DNA from: an uncultured Spirochaetaceae bacterium
Lineage (GTDB): Bacteria; Spirochaetota; Spirochaetia; Sphaerochaetales; Sphaerochaetaceae
Assembly (NCBI GenBank): GCA_944389985.1
Contig: CALXON010000065.1
Coordinates: 1-8,472 of the forward strand
Direction: 5' to 3'
DNA length: 8,472 nt
Positions 1 to 5,213 of this stretch are shown one piece after another (the first letter of the stretch is position 1; each line of letters begins with the position of its first letter). Below the pieces are notes generated by a model. The model was given only the letters and a program-made list of their open reading frames with translations. It had not been told where the DNA came from and searched no databases. Position numbers and translations under genes: made by a program.

Positions 1-128
1 AGATCTGCATACTCGCCCATCGGTGAGGACGGAGTAATCGGGTAAATCGCGGCTACATCACTGAAAGCGTATGCTATATGCGCTGCAGCGGTGTTTCCAT
101 CAATGGTAACCATTTTCTTGTCTGCCAT
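1..128 (-). CDS. nifJ: Pyruvate:ferredoxin (flavodoxin) oxidoreductase, N-terminal fragment
   Basis: Only the first 42 codons are present; the gene continues past the left edge. PFOR oxidatively decarboxylates pyruvate to acetyl-CoA and CO2 in the cytoplasm and reduces ferredoxin or flavodoxin, using thiamine diphosphate and iron-sulfur clusters. The visible protein begins MADKKMVTIDGNTAAAHIAY and contains YPITPSSPMGEYAD, the hallmark N-terminus of the family. Thr32 in YPITPSSP corresponds to the substrate-binding threonine (Thr31) of the Desulfovibrio africanus enzyme. The ATG at 126-128 is preceded by GAGGAG (complement of 136-141) at normal spacing, so the start is well supported. A sigma70-like promoter lies about 90 bases upstream (226-254). 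The gene follows gdhA in the same direction but is separated from it by a terminator and a candidate small RNA, so it is probably transcribed independently. Identification rests on strong motif recognition of a short fragment. Confidence 0.94.
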   Translation of the reverse strand, partial: MADKKMVTIDGNTAAAHIAYAFSDVAAIYPITPSSPMGEYAD

Positions 129-153
129 TATAACACTCCTCAAAAACTGCAAT

Positions 154-168
154 TGTGGCTGAGCCACA
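154..168. promoter_or_regulatory. Perfect palindrome in the nifJ leader
   Basis: TGTGGCT-G-AGCCACA is a perfect inverted repeat with a one-base centre, 26 bases upstream of the nifJ ATG and downstream of its predicted promoter. As RNA it could fold as a 5-bp stem with a 5-base loop, or shift register to a GGCTG/CAGCC stem. As DNA it could be an operator. It superficially resembles TTGTG...CACAA redox-repressor sites but does not fit the 18-bp Rex spacing, so no regulator is assigned. Confidence 0.35.
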
Positions 169-225
169 GCCTGTTTTGTTGTATCACACAGGAGTCCATA
201 AAAAAAGAATCTCCTGCAATTATGC

Positions 226-254
226 AGAATACCGCAAGTTAAAAGAGTTGGCAA
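226..254 (-). promoter_or_regulatory. Predicted sigma70-type promoter of nifJ
   Basis: Read on the minus strand, TTGCCA (254-249; 5 of 6 to TTGACA) is followed after exactly 17 bases by TATTCT (231-226; 4 of 6 to TATAAT). Initiation would fall near 219, giving a leader of about 90 nt before nifJ. An inverted repeat CTGCA-ATTA-TGCAG (214-227) overlaps the -10 element and start region and could be an operator. This is sequence-based only. Confidence 0.5.
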
Positions 255-257
255 CAA

Positions 258-381
258 TTAAAAGAGGAGCCGGGGAGAAGTTTCCATGAGGAAAGCCTTC
301 ATAAGGGATACCGGAATGGCTTAGAGGCGGCCGAGGCCCATCTCCCACACCTCCTGAATGACTTGGTTAGCTATGGCTAAC
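258..381 (-). ncRNA. Candidate small structured RNA (or attenuating leader) between gdhA and nifJ
   Basis: A compact transcription unit is visible on the minus strand. A TTGACG-17-TAGATT promoter (408-413/385-390) predicts initiation near 378. The RNA could fold with a closing stem AGGAG (355-351)/CUCCU (269-265) continued by GGGAGA (346-341)/UCUCCC (278-273). Inside are small hairpins GGC-CUCG-GCC (338-329), CCUU-AUG-AAGG (306-296) and UUUCC-UCAU-GGAAA (294-281). The closing stem is followed one base later by UUUU (263-260), as expected of an intrinsic terminator. The next promoter, for nifJ, starts immediately beyond. A 5' hairpin GTTAGC/GCTAAC lies at 366-381. I compared it by eye with tRNA, 5S, 4.5S/SRP, 6S, tmRNA, RNase P and common riboswitches and recognised none. 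It may be an independent small RNA or an attenuated leader. Strand and function are inferred. Confidence 0.4.
321..341 (-). CDS. Possible six-residue leader peptide inside the candidate RNA
   Basis: On the minus strand AGGAGGTG (355-348), an eight-base perfect match to the anti-SD of 16S rRNA, is followed at 341 by ATG GGC CTC GGC CGC CTC TAA, encoding MGLGRL. The spacing is normal for initiation. The SD lies in the 5' arm of the predicted closing stem, so pairing with the 3' UCUCCC/CUCCU arm would hide it. The peptide has no run of one amino acid that would identify an amino-acid attenuator. It could equally be a chance frame downstream of a structural purine tract. Confidence 0.25.
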   Translation of the reverse strand: MGLGRL

Positions 382-384
382 TAC

Positions 385-413
385 AATCTAGCACACTACC
401 CTTTTCGCGTCAA
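385..413 (-). promoter_or_regulatory. Predicted promoter of the candidate small RNA
   Basis: On the minus strand TTGACG (413-408; 5 of 6) is separated by 17 bases from TAGATT (390-385; 4 of 6). TGC directly precedes the -10, giving an extended -10 (TGn) element. It lies just downstream of the gdhA terminator, so the RNA would be expressed independently of gdhA. Confidence 0.5.
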
Positions 414-436
414 CAGGAAAGAATTGAATTTTCAAG

Positions 437-465
437 GAAAAACAGCCGGAGGGATCACCTCCGGC
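437..465 (-). terminator. Intrinsic terminator of gdhA
   Basis: The stem GCCGGAGG (445-452) pairs perfectly with CCTCCGGC (458-465) around a 5-base loop. Read on the minus strand it is followed by TGTTTTTCC, a U-rich tract. It begins 7 bases after the gdhA stop codon, a textbook rho-independent terminator for that gene. Confidence 0.9.
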
Positions 466-472
466 AAATGAA

Positions 473-1810
473 TCAGTATCCTAGCTGACACATAGCATCT
501 GCGACTTTGCAGAACCCCGCGATGTTCGCGCCTCTGACGTAATCCACATAGCCATCAGGCATTGTTCCGTGTTTTATGCACTCATCATGTATGGACTTCA
601 TGATTGATCTGAGCTTCGAATCAACCTCCTCTGCGTCCCAGTGCAGATGCATGGCATTCTGGCTCATCTCAAGTCCTGATACAGCCACACCGCCTGCATT
701 CGCAGCCTTTCCTGGAGCAAACGCGACCTTATTCTCCCTGAAGAGATCAGCGGCCTCGAGAGTACAGCCCATGTTGGAGGTCTCTATGACAGCCTTGACT
801 CCGTTGTTTATCAGGGTCTTCGCATCCTCAGCTCCAAGCTCATTCTGTATCGCACAGGGGAATGCCAGATCGACAGGAACCTCCCATGGTTTCTTCCCTT
901 CAACGAACTGTGCCTTGAAGCGCTGAGCATACGGTTTCACAACATCATTGTTGCTGGCTCTGAGGGAGAGCATGTAAGCCCATTTCTCAGGAGTGTTCAC
1001 TCCTTCCTCATCATATATATAACCGTCAGGACCTGAGATCGTGACGACCTTCGCTCCAAGCTGTGAGGCCTTCATTACAGCTCCCCAGGCGACATTGCCG
1101 AATCCGGAGACCGCTATGCGCTTGCCGCGGATATCATCACCCATCGCATGAAGCATGTTGTCCGCAAAGTACATCGTTCCGAAGCCTGTCGCCTCTGGAC
1201 GGACAAGGGAACCTCCCCATCCGTATCCCTTGCCGGTCAGCACTCCGGTATTCTCCCCGACAATCCTCTTGAACTGGCCATAGAGATACCCTATCTCCCT
1301 GCCTCCGACTCCGATATCACCGGCAGGGACATCCGTGTCAGGACCGATGTATTTATAGAGTTCCGTCATGAACGAACGGCAGAAGCGGAGAATCTCGGCA
1401 TCGGACCGTCCTTTGGGAGAGAAATCGGAGCCGCCTTTGCCGCCTCCCATCGGAAGCGTGGTGAGAGCGTTCTTGAAAGTCTGCTCGAATGCGAGGAACT
1501 TCATCGTGCCTTCAGTGACGGATGCGTGGAACCTGAGTCCGCCCTTGTACGGACCGAGCGCGTTGCTGAACTGGACCCTGTATCCTCTGTTGACCCTGAT
1601 GTTTCCGTCATCATCCTCCCATTCGACCTTGAATGAGATGACCCTGTCAGGCTCGGTGATACGCTCGAGTATCCTGTTCTTTATATACATCGGATTATCG
1701 TTAACCGTATCGATGACCGATGATACCACTTCCCTTACCGCCTGGATGAATTCCGGTTCAGAGGGATTCTTCCGTTCGAGATCAGCCATAAAATCATCAA
1801 GCCTGTACAT
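473..1810 (-). CDS. gdhA: Glutamate dehydrogenase, hexameric (family I)
   Basis: Catalyses reversible reductive amination of 2-oxoglutarate with ammonium to L-glutamate in the cytoplasm, using NAD(P)H. At 445 residues it has the standard length of the 50-kDa hexameric class. Catalytic and substrate residues fall where expected from the Clostridium symbiosum enzyme: Lys89 (GPYKGGLRF), Lys113 (EQTFKNAL), Lys125 (GGGKGG), Asp165 (PAGDIG) and Ser378 (AVSGLEMSQN). The dinucleotide-binding glycine motif is GFGNVA (236-241). The second-strand loop reads SGPDGYIYD. A similar loop occurs in the NAD-linked C. symbiosum enzyme, so I do not assign NADP specificity from sequence. The ATG at 1808-1810 has GGAGG (complement of 1817-1821) six bases upstream, supporting this start. 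Transcription ends at the hairpin at 437-465. Its promoter lies in the AT-rich region shared with the divergent operon. Confidence 0.97.
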   Translation of the reverse strand: MYRLDDFMADLERKNPSEPEFIQAVREVVSSVIDTVNDNPMYIKNRILERITEPDRVISFKVEWEDDDGNIRVNRGYRVQFSNALGPYKGGLRFHASVTEGTMKFLAFEQTFKNALTTLPMGGGKGGSDFSPKGRSDAEILRFCRSFMTELYKYIGPDTDVPAGDIGVGGREIGYLYGQFKRIVGENTGVLTGKGYGWGGSLVRPEATGFGTMYFADNMLHAMGDDIRGKRIAVSGFGNVAWGAVMKASQLGAKVVTISGPDGYIYDEEGVNTPEKWAYMLSLRASNNDVVKPYAQRFKAQFVEGKKPWEVPVDLAFPCAIQNELGAEDAKTLINNGVKAVIETSNMGCTLEAADLFRENKVAFAPGKAANAGGVAVSGLEMSQNAMHLHWDAEEVDSKLRSIMKSIHDECIKHGTMPDGYVDYVRGANIAGFCKVADAMCQLGY

Positions 1811-1995
1811 AGTCTTCCTCCGATTTCAGGGTAAATCCATATATTAAATGCGTCAAATGAATTTTCTGTATTTGAAAATTTATGAAATCTGTAATTTTCT
1901 GGAATAATGCTGATTGAAAGATAAAAACAAGAGATAGTTGATCATATTTTTCATATTACAGAAATTTCAGCTATGGAATTTTAATATTCGGTCAA

Positions 1996-2023
1996 TTTTC
2001 AATATGAATTCATTCGTTATATT
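1996..2023 (+). promoter_or_regulatory. Possible upstream promoter of the membrane-peptide operon
   Basis: TTTTCA (1996-2001; 4 of 6) lies 16 bases before TATATT (2018-2023; 5 of 6), giving initiation near 2030 and a leader of about 70 nt. Its -35 overlaps an AATTTTC repeat. This is weak evidence in AT-rich DNA. Confidence 0.25.
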
Positions 2024-2030
2024 AAAAATC

Positions 2031-2060
2031 ACCATATGAGAATTACAGGATTATTGTCAA
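2031..2060 (-). promoter_or_regulatory. Possible gdhA promoter
   Basis: On the minus strand a perfect TTGACA (2060-2055) is followed after 18 bases by TATGGT (2036-2031; 4 of 6). It would give gdhA a leader of about 215 nt containing the repeated AATTTTC elements. A closer TTGACG-17-TACCCT pair (1856-1828) would start transcription within the SD and is less plausible. Confidence 0.3.
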
Positions 2061-2084
2061 GTAGCACTGAACAGAGCCTTGCTC

Positions 2085-2090
2085 TATAAT
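2085..2090 (+). promoter_or_regulatory. Consensus -10 element immediately before the membrane-peptide gene
   Basis: TATAAT is a perfect -10 hexamer, preceded by a small AGAGC-CTT-GCTCT hairpin (2073-2085). Initiation would fall at about 2097, directly at the ATG at 2098, implying a leaderless transcript. No recognisable -35 sits 16-18 bases upstream; TTGTCA (2054-2059) is too far. It may be activator-dependent or coincidental. Confidence 0.3.
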
Positions 2091-2097
2091 CAGGTCT

Positions 2098-2286
2098 ATG
2101 ATGAACAGTCACATCGCCCGAATAGTTTTCAAAGTATCCTTCGTGCTGCTCGGCATCGTGCTTGCGGTCCTGGTCATCTCCCCGATCGCAGCCCCTGTCT
2201 CGGACACATATCTTGCAGCATTCGGATGGACAGCCTCTGTCCTCATGATCATCTCAGCTGTCAGCTGGTTCATAGGGAGGAAATAG
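2098..2286 (+). CDS. Small two-helix membrane protein, unknown function
   Basis: This 62-residue protein has two hydrophobic segments, about residues 10-32 (VFKVSFVLLGIVLAVLVISP) and 39-58 (TYLAAFGWTASVLMIISAVS). Basic residues near both ends suggest an inner-membrane hairpin with both termini in the cytoplasm. No family is recognised. The start is uncertain: ATG at 2098 or 2101, with only a weak AGGT at 2092-2095, which suits 2101 better. A leaderless start at 2098 is the alternative. The stop codon (2284-2286) ends two bases before the TTG of the next gene, and the last codons (GGG AGG AAA) provide that gene's SD, so the two are probably translationally coupled. The hydrophobic pattern and tight junction are the reasons to call it real; the same stretch read in the next gene's frame gives a non-homologous His/Cys/Arg-rich sequence. 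Confidence 0.7.
   Translation: MMNSHIARIVFKVSFVLLGIVLAVLVISPIAAPVSDTYLAAFGWTASVLMIISAVSWFIGRK
2275..2280 (+). promoter_or_regulatory. Ribosome binding site that fixes the TTG start at 2289
   Basis: GGGAGG lies eight bases before TTG at 2289-2291, inside the last codons of the upstream peptide gene. No ATG within range has such a site. The protein from this TTG begins where recognisable family similarity begins. Confidence 0.75.
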
Positions 2287-2288
2287 AA

Positions 2289-5213
2289 TTGTATCTCCTT
2301 GATGAGACATGGCTGCCATTCTCCAATCTGATGCTCAGGCATGTCTACAATGTTCTTCTCATCTGTTCGGATTACGACCGCTTCATGATAGAAGAGGACG
2401 GAAGAGTCGAGGAAGAACTGTACAAGGAGTATACAGCCCTCGGACTCTCAAACCCTCCAAAGATCACACACACATCCTCAGAGCCCTCTGCCCTCAAACT
2501 CATCGACGAGAGGCCTTTCGATCTTGTGATCACGATGCTTGATCTTGGTTCAGACAGAGTCGAGGGTCTCTGTGAGGAGATAAAGAAGATAAAGCCTGCG
2601 ATGCCGGTGATCGCTCTCTCCCCATCTCCAGACCACCGCAAGGCAAAGGAGCTCAAAGGAGAGAACTGTCCTTTCATTGACTACCTCTTCTACTGGCAGG
2701 GGAACGCATCGCTCTTCCTTGCCATGGTCAAGCTGATTGAGGACAGGATGAACATAGAGCATGACACCGATGAGGCTGATGTCCAGGTCATAATCCTTGT
2801 GGAGGACTCTGTCAGATTCATCTCGTCATACCTTCCGCAGATGTACACATGTCTCATCCACCAGAACAGGACATCCATCCTTGAGGCGCTCAATGAATGG
2901 GGAAAGACTCTGAGGATGAGGGGCCGGCCGAAGATCGTGCTTGCAAGGACGTATGATGAGGCATGGGATCTCTACACAAGATACAGGGAGAATATTCTCG
3001 GAGTCATCACGGACGTGTCCTTCCCCTCTCCGGACGGCAGGGAAGATGCGGGAATAAGGCTTACAGAAGCGATAAAGAACGACAACGAGGAAGTTCCTGT
3101 TCTCATACAGTCGACAGAGAAGGAGAACAGGAAGGATGCCGAGCGGCTTGGTGCGGACTTCCTGTGGAAGCTCTCAGACACGATCCTTCAGGATCTGGAG
3201 AGACACTTCATAAAATACTACAACTTCGGACCGTTCATCTTCATAAACCCCGAAGACGGCAGCGAGATCGCACGAGCGGACACGATGAGGGAAGTGCAGA
3301 ACATACTGAAGGATCTTCCCCTTCCTTCATTCCGCTATCATTCAAAGCGCAATGACTTCTCAAGATGGCTCAGGGCCCAGTCCCTGTATACCATCGCATC
3401 CCTCATAAAACCGATAAACATCGATGATGGAAGGAGTGATCAGGAGACAAGGGATCTCCTATACCAGACGATCAGGAAATACAGGGCAGAGAGAACAAGG
3501 GGAAGCATTGCGGAATTCTCTGCAGAGAACTTCGATGAGACCCTCTTCTTCTCAAGGATCGGAAAAGGATCCCTCGGAGGAAAAGGCAGAGGACTTGCCT
3601 TCATAGCAATGGAGATGAAGGCTGCGGGGATAGCGGAGAAGTATCCTGAAGTATATCTGTCCATACCGCGTACCGTCGTTGTCTCAACCGAGATCTTCAC
3701 CAGATTCCTTGAATACAACGGACTGCAGTCCCTGTATTTCGTGAATGAAAGTGATGAGGATATCCTGAAGCTGTTCCTGGCATCCAGAATCCCTGAAGAT
3801 GTCGAGAATGATTTCAGGGCCATACTGAGGGTTATAAAGAAACCTTTGTCCGTGCGTTCCTCCTCCCTTCTCGAAGACTCTCACTTCCAGCCGTTTGCGG
3901 GAGTGTACCAGACCTGCATGATCTCCAACACAGGAGATGACGGAAAGAGACTTGAGGAGCTGGAGATGGCTGTGAAGACAGTCTGGGCATCCACATACTT
4001 CACATGCGCGAAGGAGTACCTGAGAAGCACATACCACTCCATGGAAGAGGAGAAGATGGCTGTCATAATCCAGCAGACAACAGGGTCTGTACATGGCAAT
4101 CTTCTCTATCCAAACATCTCTGGTGTCGCGAGATCACTGAACTACTATCCCGTTCCGGGGCAGAACGCGGAGGATGGTGTGGGCATGCTCTCGTTCGGTT
4201 TCGGAAAGATGATAGTCGATGAGGGAACTGCCCTGAGGTTCTGTCCTGCAAAACCCAAGGCCCCTTCCTCTTCTTCCCTGATAAGCGAGTCTTCGGTACA
4301 GGATTCTTTCTATGCGCTTGATCTCTCCGCGCCTTTCAGGCCTCTTGCGGACTCTGACAATCTCGTGTCGGTATCAATTCAGGATGAGGCGGGGCGGCAT
4401 CCAAGGGCATTCAAGGGAATCGCATCCGTTATGGATACATCCACAGGAATGCTCTCCGAGTCCACGCTCGCCTCAGGAGACAGGATCCTGACATTCAACG
4501 GAATCCTGAAGTATGACATGCTTCCCCTCGCCCCGGTCATCCGTGACATGCTCAAGCTGGGAGCCGAAGCCATGGCAGAACCTGTAGAGATCGAGTTCGC
4601 AGTCAACACGGAGCATGAGAACAGACCGGACTTCTCCATACTGCAGATCAGGCCGATATCAGGGTGCGCAGGATACAGTGACATCATGATTACGGAGGAT
4701 GAGAAGAAAAAGGCCCTCATATATGCGGAGAAGGTCATGGGAAACGGTGAAGACGACTCCATCAGGGACATCATCACGATCAAGCCGGAGGCCTTCAGAC
4801 GCGAGGACATGCCTGAGATGGCGAGGGAGCTGGATGAGCTGAACAGACAGGCTGAGAATGAGTATGTTCTCATAGCAGCCGGCCGTCTCGGCTCTTCAGA
4901 CAGATGGCTCGGGATCCCGTGCACCTGGTCCGAGATATCCAGAGCGCATGTGATTGTCGAGACAGGACTGAAGGAAATACAGGCAGAACCCAGTCAGGGA
5001 ACCCACTTCTTCCAGAACATGACATCTCTCGGATGTCTGTATCTGACGATAAACCCTATGTATAATGATGGAAAAGCGGACTATGATGCGATAAGACAGC
5101 TGCCTCTTGTGAGGGAGACCAGACATTTCATACATGTCAGGGCAGAGAAACCCCTCATCATAAAGGCAAATGGTCTGAGACATATGGCTGTGATAGCAGA
5201 AAGGGAGGAATGA
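2289..5213 (+). CDS. Receiver-like/PEP synthase-type ATP-grasp fusion protein lacking the phosphohistidine and PEP-binding domains
   Basis: 974 residues from a TTG start. Residues about 15-155 form a degenerate receiver-like domain (HVYNVLLICSDYDRFMIEED; FDLVITMLDLG). Residues about 168-310 form a second receiver with the full phospho-acceptor set: Glu172-Asp173 (ILVEDS), Asp242 (GVITDVSF), Ser275/Thr276 (LIQST) and Lys294 (LWKLS). A PPDK_N/PEP-synthase ATP-grasp region follows: GKGSLGGKGRG (425-435), VRSSSLLEDS (522-531), PFAGVYQT around Gly538, EIEFAVN (767-773) and LQIRP (785-789). The C-terminus carries AAGRLGSSDRWLGIP (from 863) and PSQGTHFFQN (901-910). The SHxA-type catalytic histidine loop and the TIM barrel of true PEP synthase or PPDK are absent. 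I recall this architecture as widespread in Bacteroidota at about 990 residues, usually annotated as PEP synthase or PEP/pyruvate-binding protein, without known function. Homology begins just after the TTG; extension upstream to 2079 would only read the membrane-peptide gene out of frame. Confidence 0.93.
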   Translation: MYLLDETWLPFSNLMLRHVYNVLLICSDYDRFMIEEDGRVEEELYKEYTALGLSNPPKITHTSSEPSALKLIDERPFDLVITMLDLGSDRVEGLCEEIKKIKPAMPVIALSPSPDHRKAKELKGENCPFIDYLFYWQGNASLFLAMVKLIEDRMNIEHDTDEADVQVIILVEDSVRFISSYLPQMYTCLIHQNRTSILEALNEWGKTLRMRGRPKIVLARTYDEAWDLYTRYRENILGVITDVSFPSPDGREDAGIRLTEAIKNDNEEVPVLIQSTEKENRKDAERLGADFLWKLSDTILQDLERHFIKYYNFGPFIFINPEDGSEIARADTMREVQNILKDLPLPSFRYHSKRNDFSRWLRAQSLYTIASLIKPINIDDGRSDQETRDLLYQTIRKYRAERTRGSIAEFSAENFDETLFFSRIGKGSLGGKGRGLAFIAMEMKAAGIAEKYPEVYLSIPRTVVVSTEIFTRFLEYNGLQSLYFVNESDEDILKLFLASRIPEDVENDFRAILRVIKKPLSVRSSSLLEDSHFQPFAGVYQTCMISNTGDDGKRLEELEMAVKTVWASTYFTCAKEYLRSTYHSMEEEKMAVIIQQTTGSVHGNLLYPNISGVARSLNYYPVPGQNAEDGVGMLSFGFGKMIVDEGTALRFCPAKPKAPSSSSLISESSVQDSFYALDLSAPFRPLADSDNLVSVSIQDEAGRHPRAFKGIASVMDTSTGMLSESTLASGDRILTFNGILKYDMLPLAPVIRDMLKLGAEAMAEPVEIEFAVNTEHENRPDFSILQIRPISGCAGYSDIMITEDEKKKALIYAEKVMGNGEDDSIRDIITIKPEAFRREDMPEMARELDELNRQAENEYVLIAAGRLGSSDRWLGIPCTWSEISRAHVIVETGLKEIQAEPSQGTHFFQNMTSLGCLYLTINPMYNDGKADYDAIRQLPLVRETRHFIHVRAEKPLIIKANGLRHMAVIAEREE
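5203..5208 (+). promoter_or_regulatory. Ribosome binding site favouring the second ATG of the alcohol dehydrogenase gene
   Basis: GGGAGG lies at the end of the receiver/ATP-grasp gene. It is one base from the ATG at 5210 but four bases from the ATG at 5213, so 5213 is the better start. That start overlaps the preceding stop codon by one base (TGATG). Confidence 0.6.

Larger units (their letters stand above)
129..472. other. Non-coding interval between nifJ and gdhA
   Basis: No convincing protein gene longer than a leader peptide is seen. On the minus strand the interval holds, in order of transcription, the gdhA terminator, the promoter and body of a candidate small RNA, and the nifJ promoter and leader with two palindromes. 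Confidence 0.7.
1811..2097. promoter_or_regulatory. AT-rich divergent regulatory region between gdhA and the membrane-peptide operon
   Basis: This region is much richer in A+T than the flanking genes and has no coding frame. The heptamer AATTTTC occurs at 1860-1866, 1893-1899 and 1994-2000, and inverted (GAAAATT) at 1874-1880. The first two sites, 1860-1866 and 1874-1880, form an inverted repeat with a 7-base spacer. TCTGTAAT (1888-1895) is mirrored by ATTACAGA (1955-1962). These are candidate regulator sites for gdhA and/or the divergent operon. Short AT-rich repeats also arise by chance in such DNA. Confidence 0.4.

Noticed and set aside
154..168. Rex (redox repressor) operator before nifJ
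   Set aside because: The palindrome has a one-base centre and GC-rich inner positions, unlike the 18-bp TTGTGAA-N4-TTCACAA pattern.
210..222. 13-base exact repeat TCTCCTGCAATTA, also present at 6453-6465
   Set aside because: One 13-base match in a window of this size is close to chance expectation, and the flanks do not match.
281..300. GAGGAAAG on the plus strand, reminiscent of the conserved RNase P RNA segment
   Set aside because: The other conserved RNase P blocks are missing and the interval is far too short.
258..355. A serine or selenocysteine tRNA of about 90 nt on the minus strand
   Set aside because: There is no GUUCGA-type T-loop, no 7-bp acceptor stem and no proper anticodon stem.
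1148..1636. Open frame of 162 codons antisense to gdhA
   Set aside because: Opposite-strand shadow of a well-conserved gene; no recognisable domain or convincing start site.
1828..1856. TTGACG-17-TACCCT as the gdhA promoter
   Set aside because: Initiation would fall on the SD itself, leaving no usable leader, and the -10 matches only half of the consensus.
2079..2288. In-frame N-terminal extension of the receiver/ATP-grasp gene from an ATG at 2079
   Set aside because: The extension is compositionally odd, overlaps a better membrane-peptide frame, and lacks an SD; TTG at 2289 has one.
4379..4924. Open frame of 181 codons antisense to the receiver/ATP-grasp gene
   Set aside because: Ser/Met-rich antisense shadow of conserved coding sequence with no motif.
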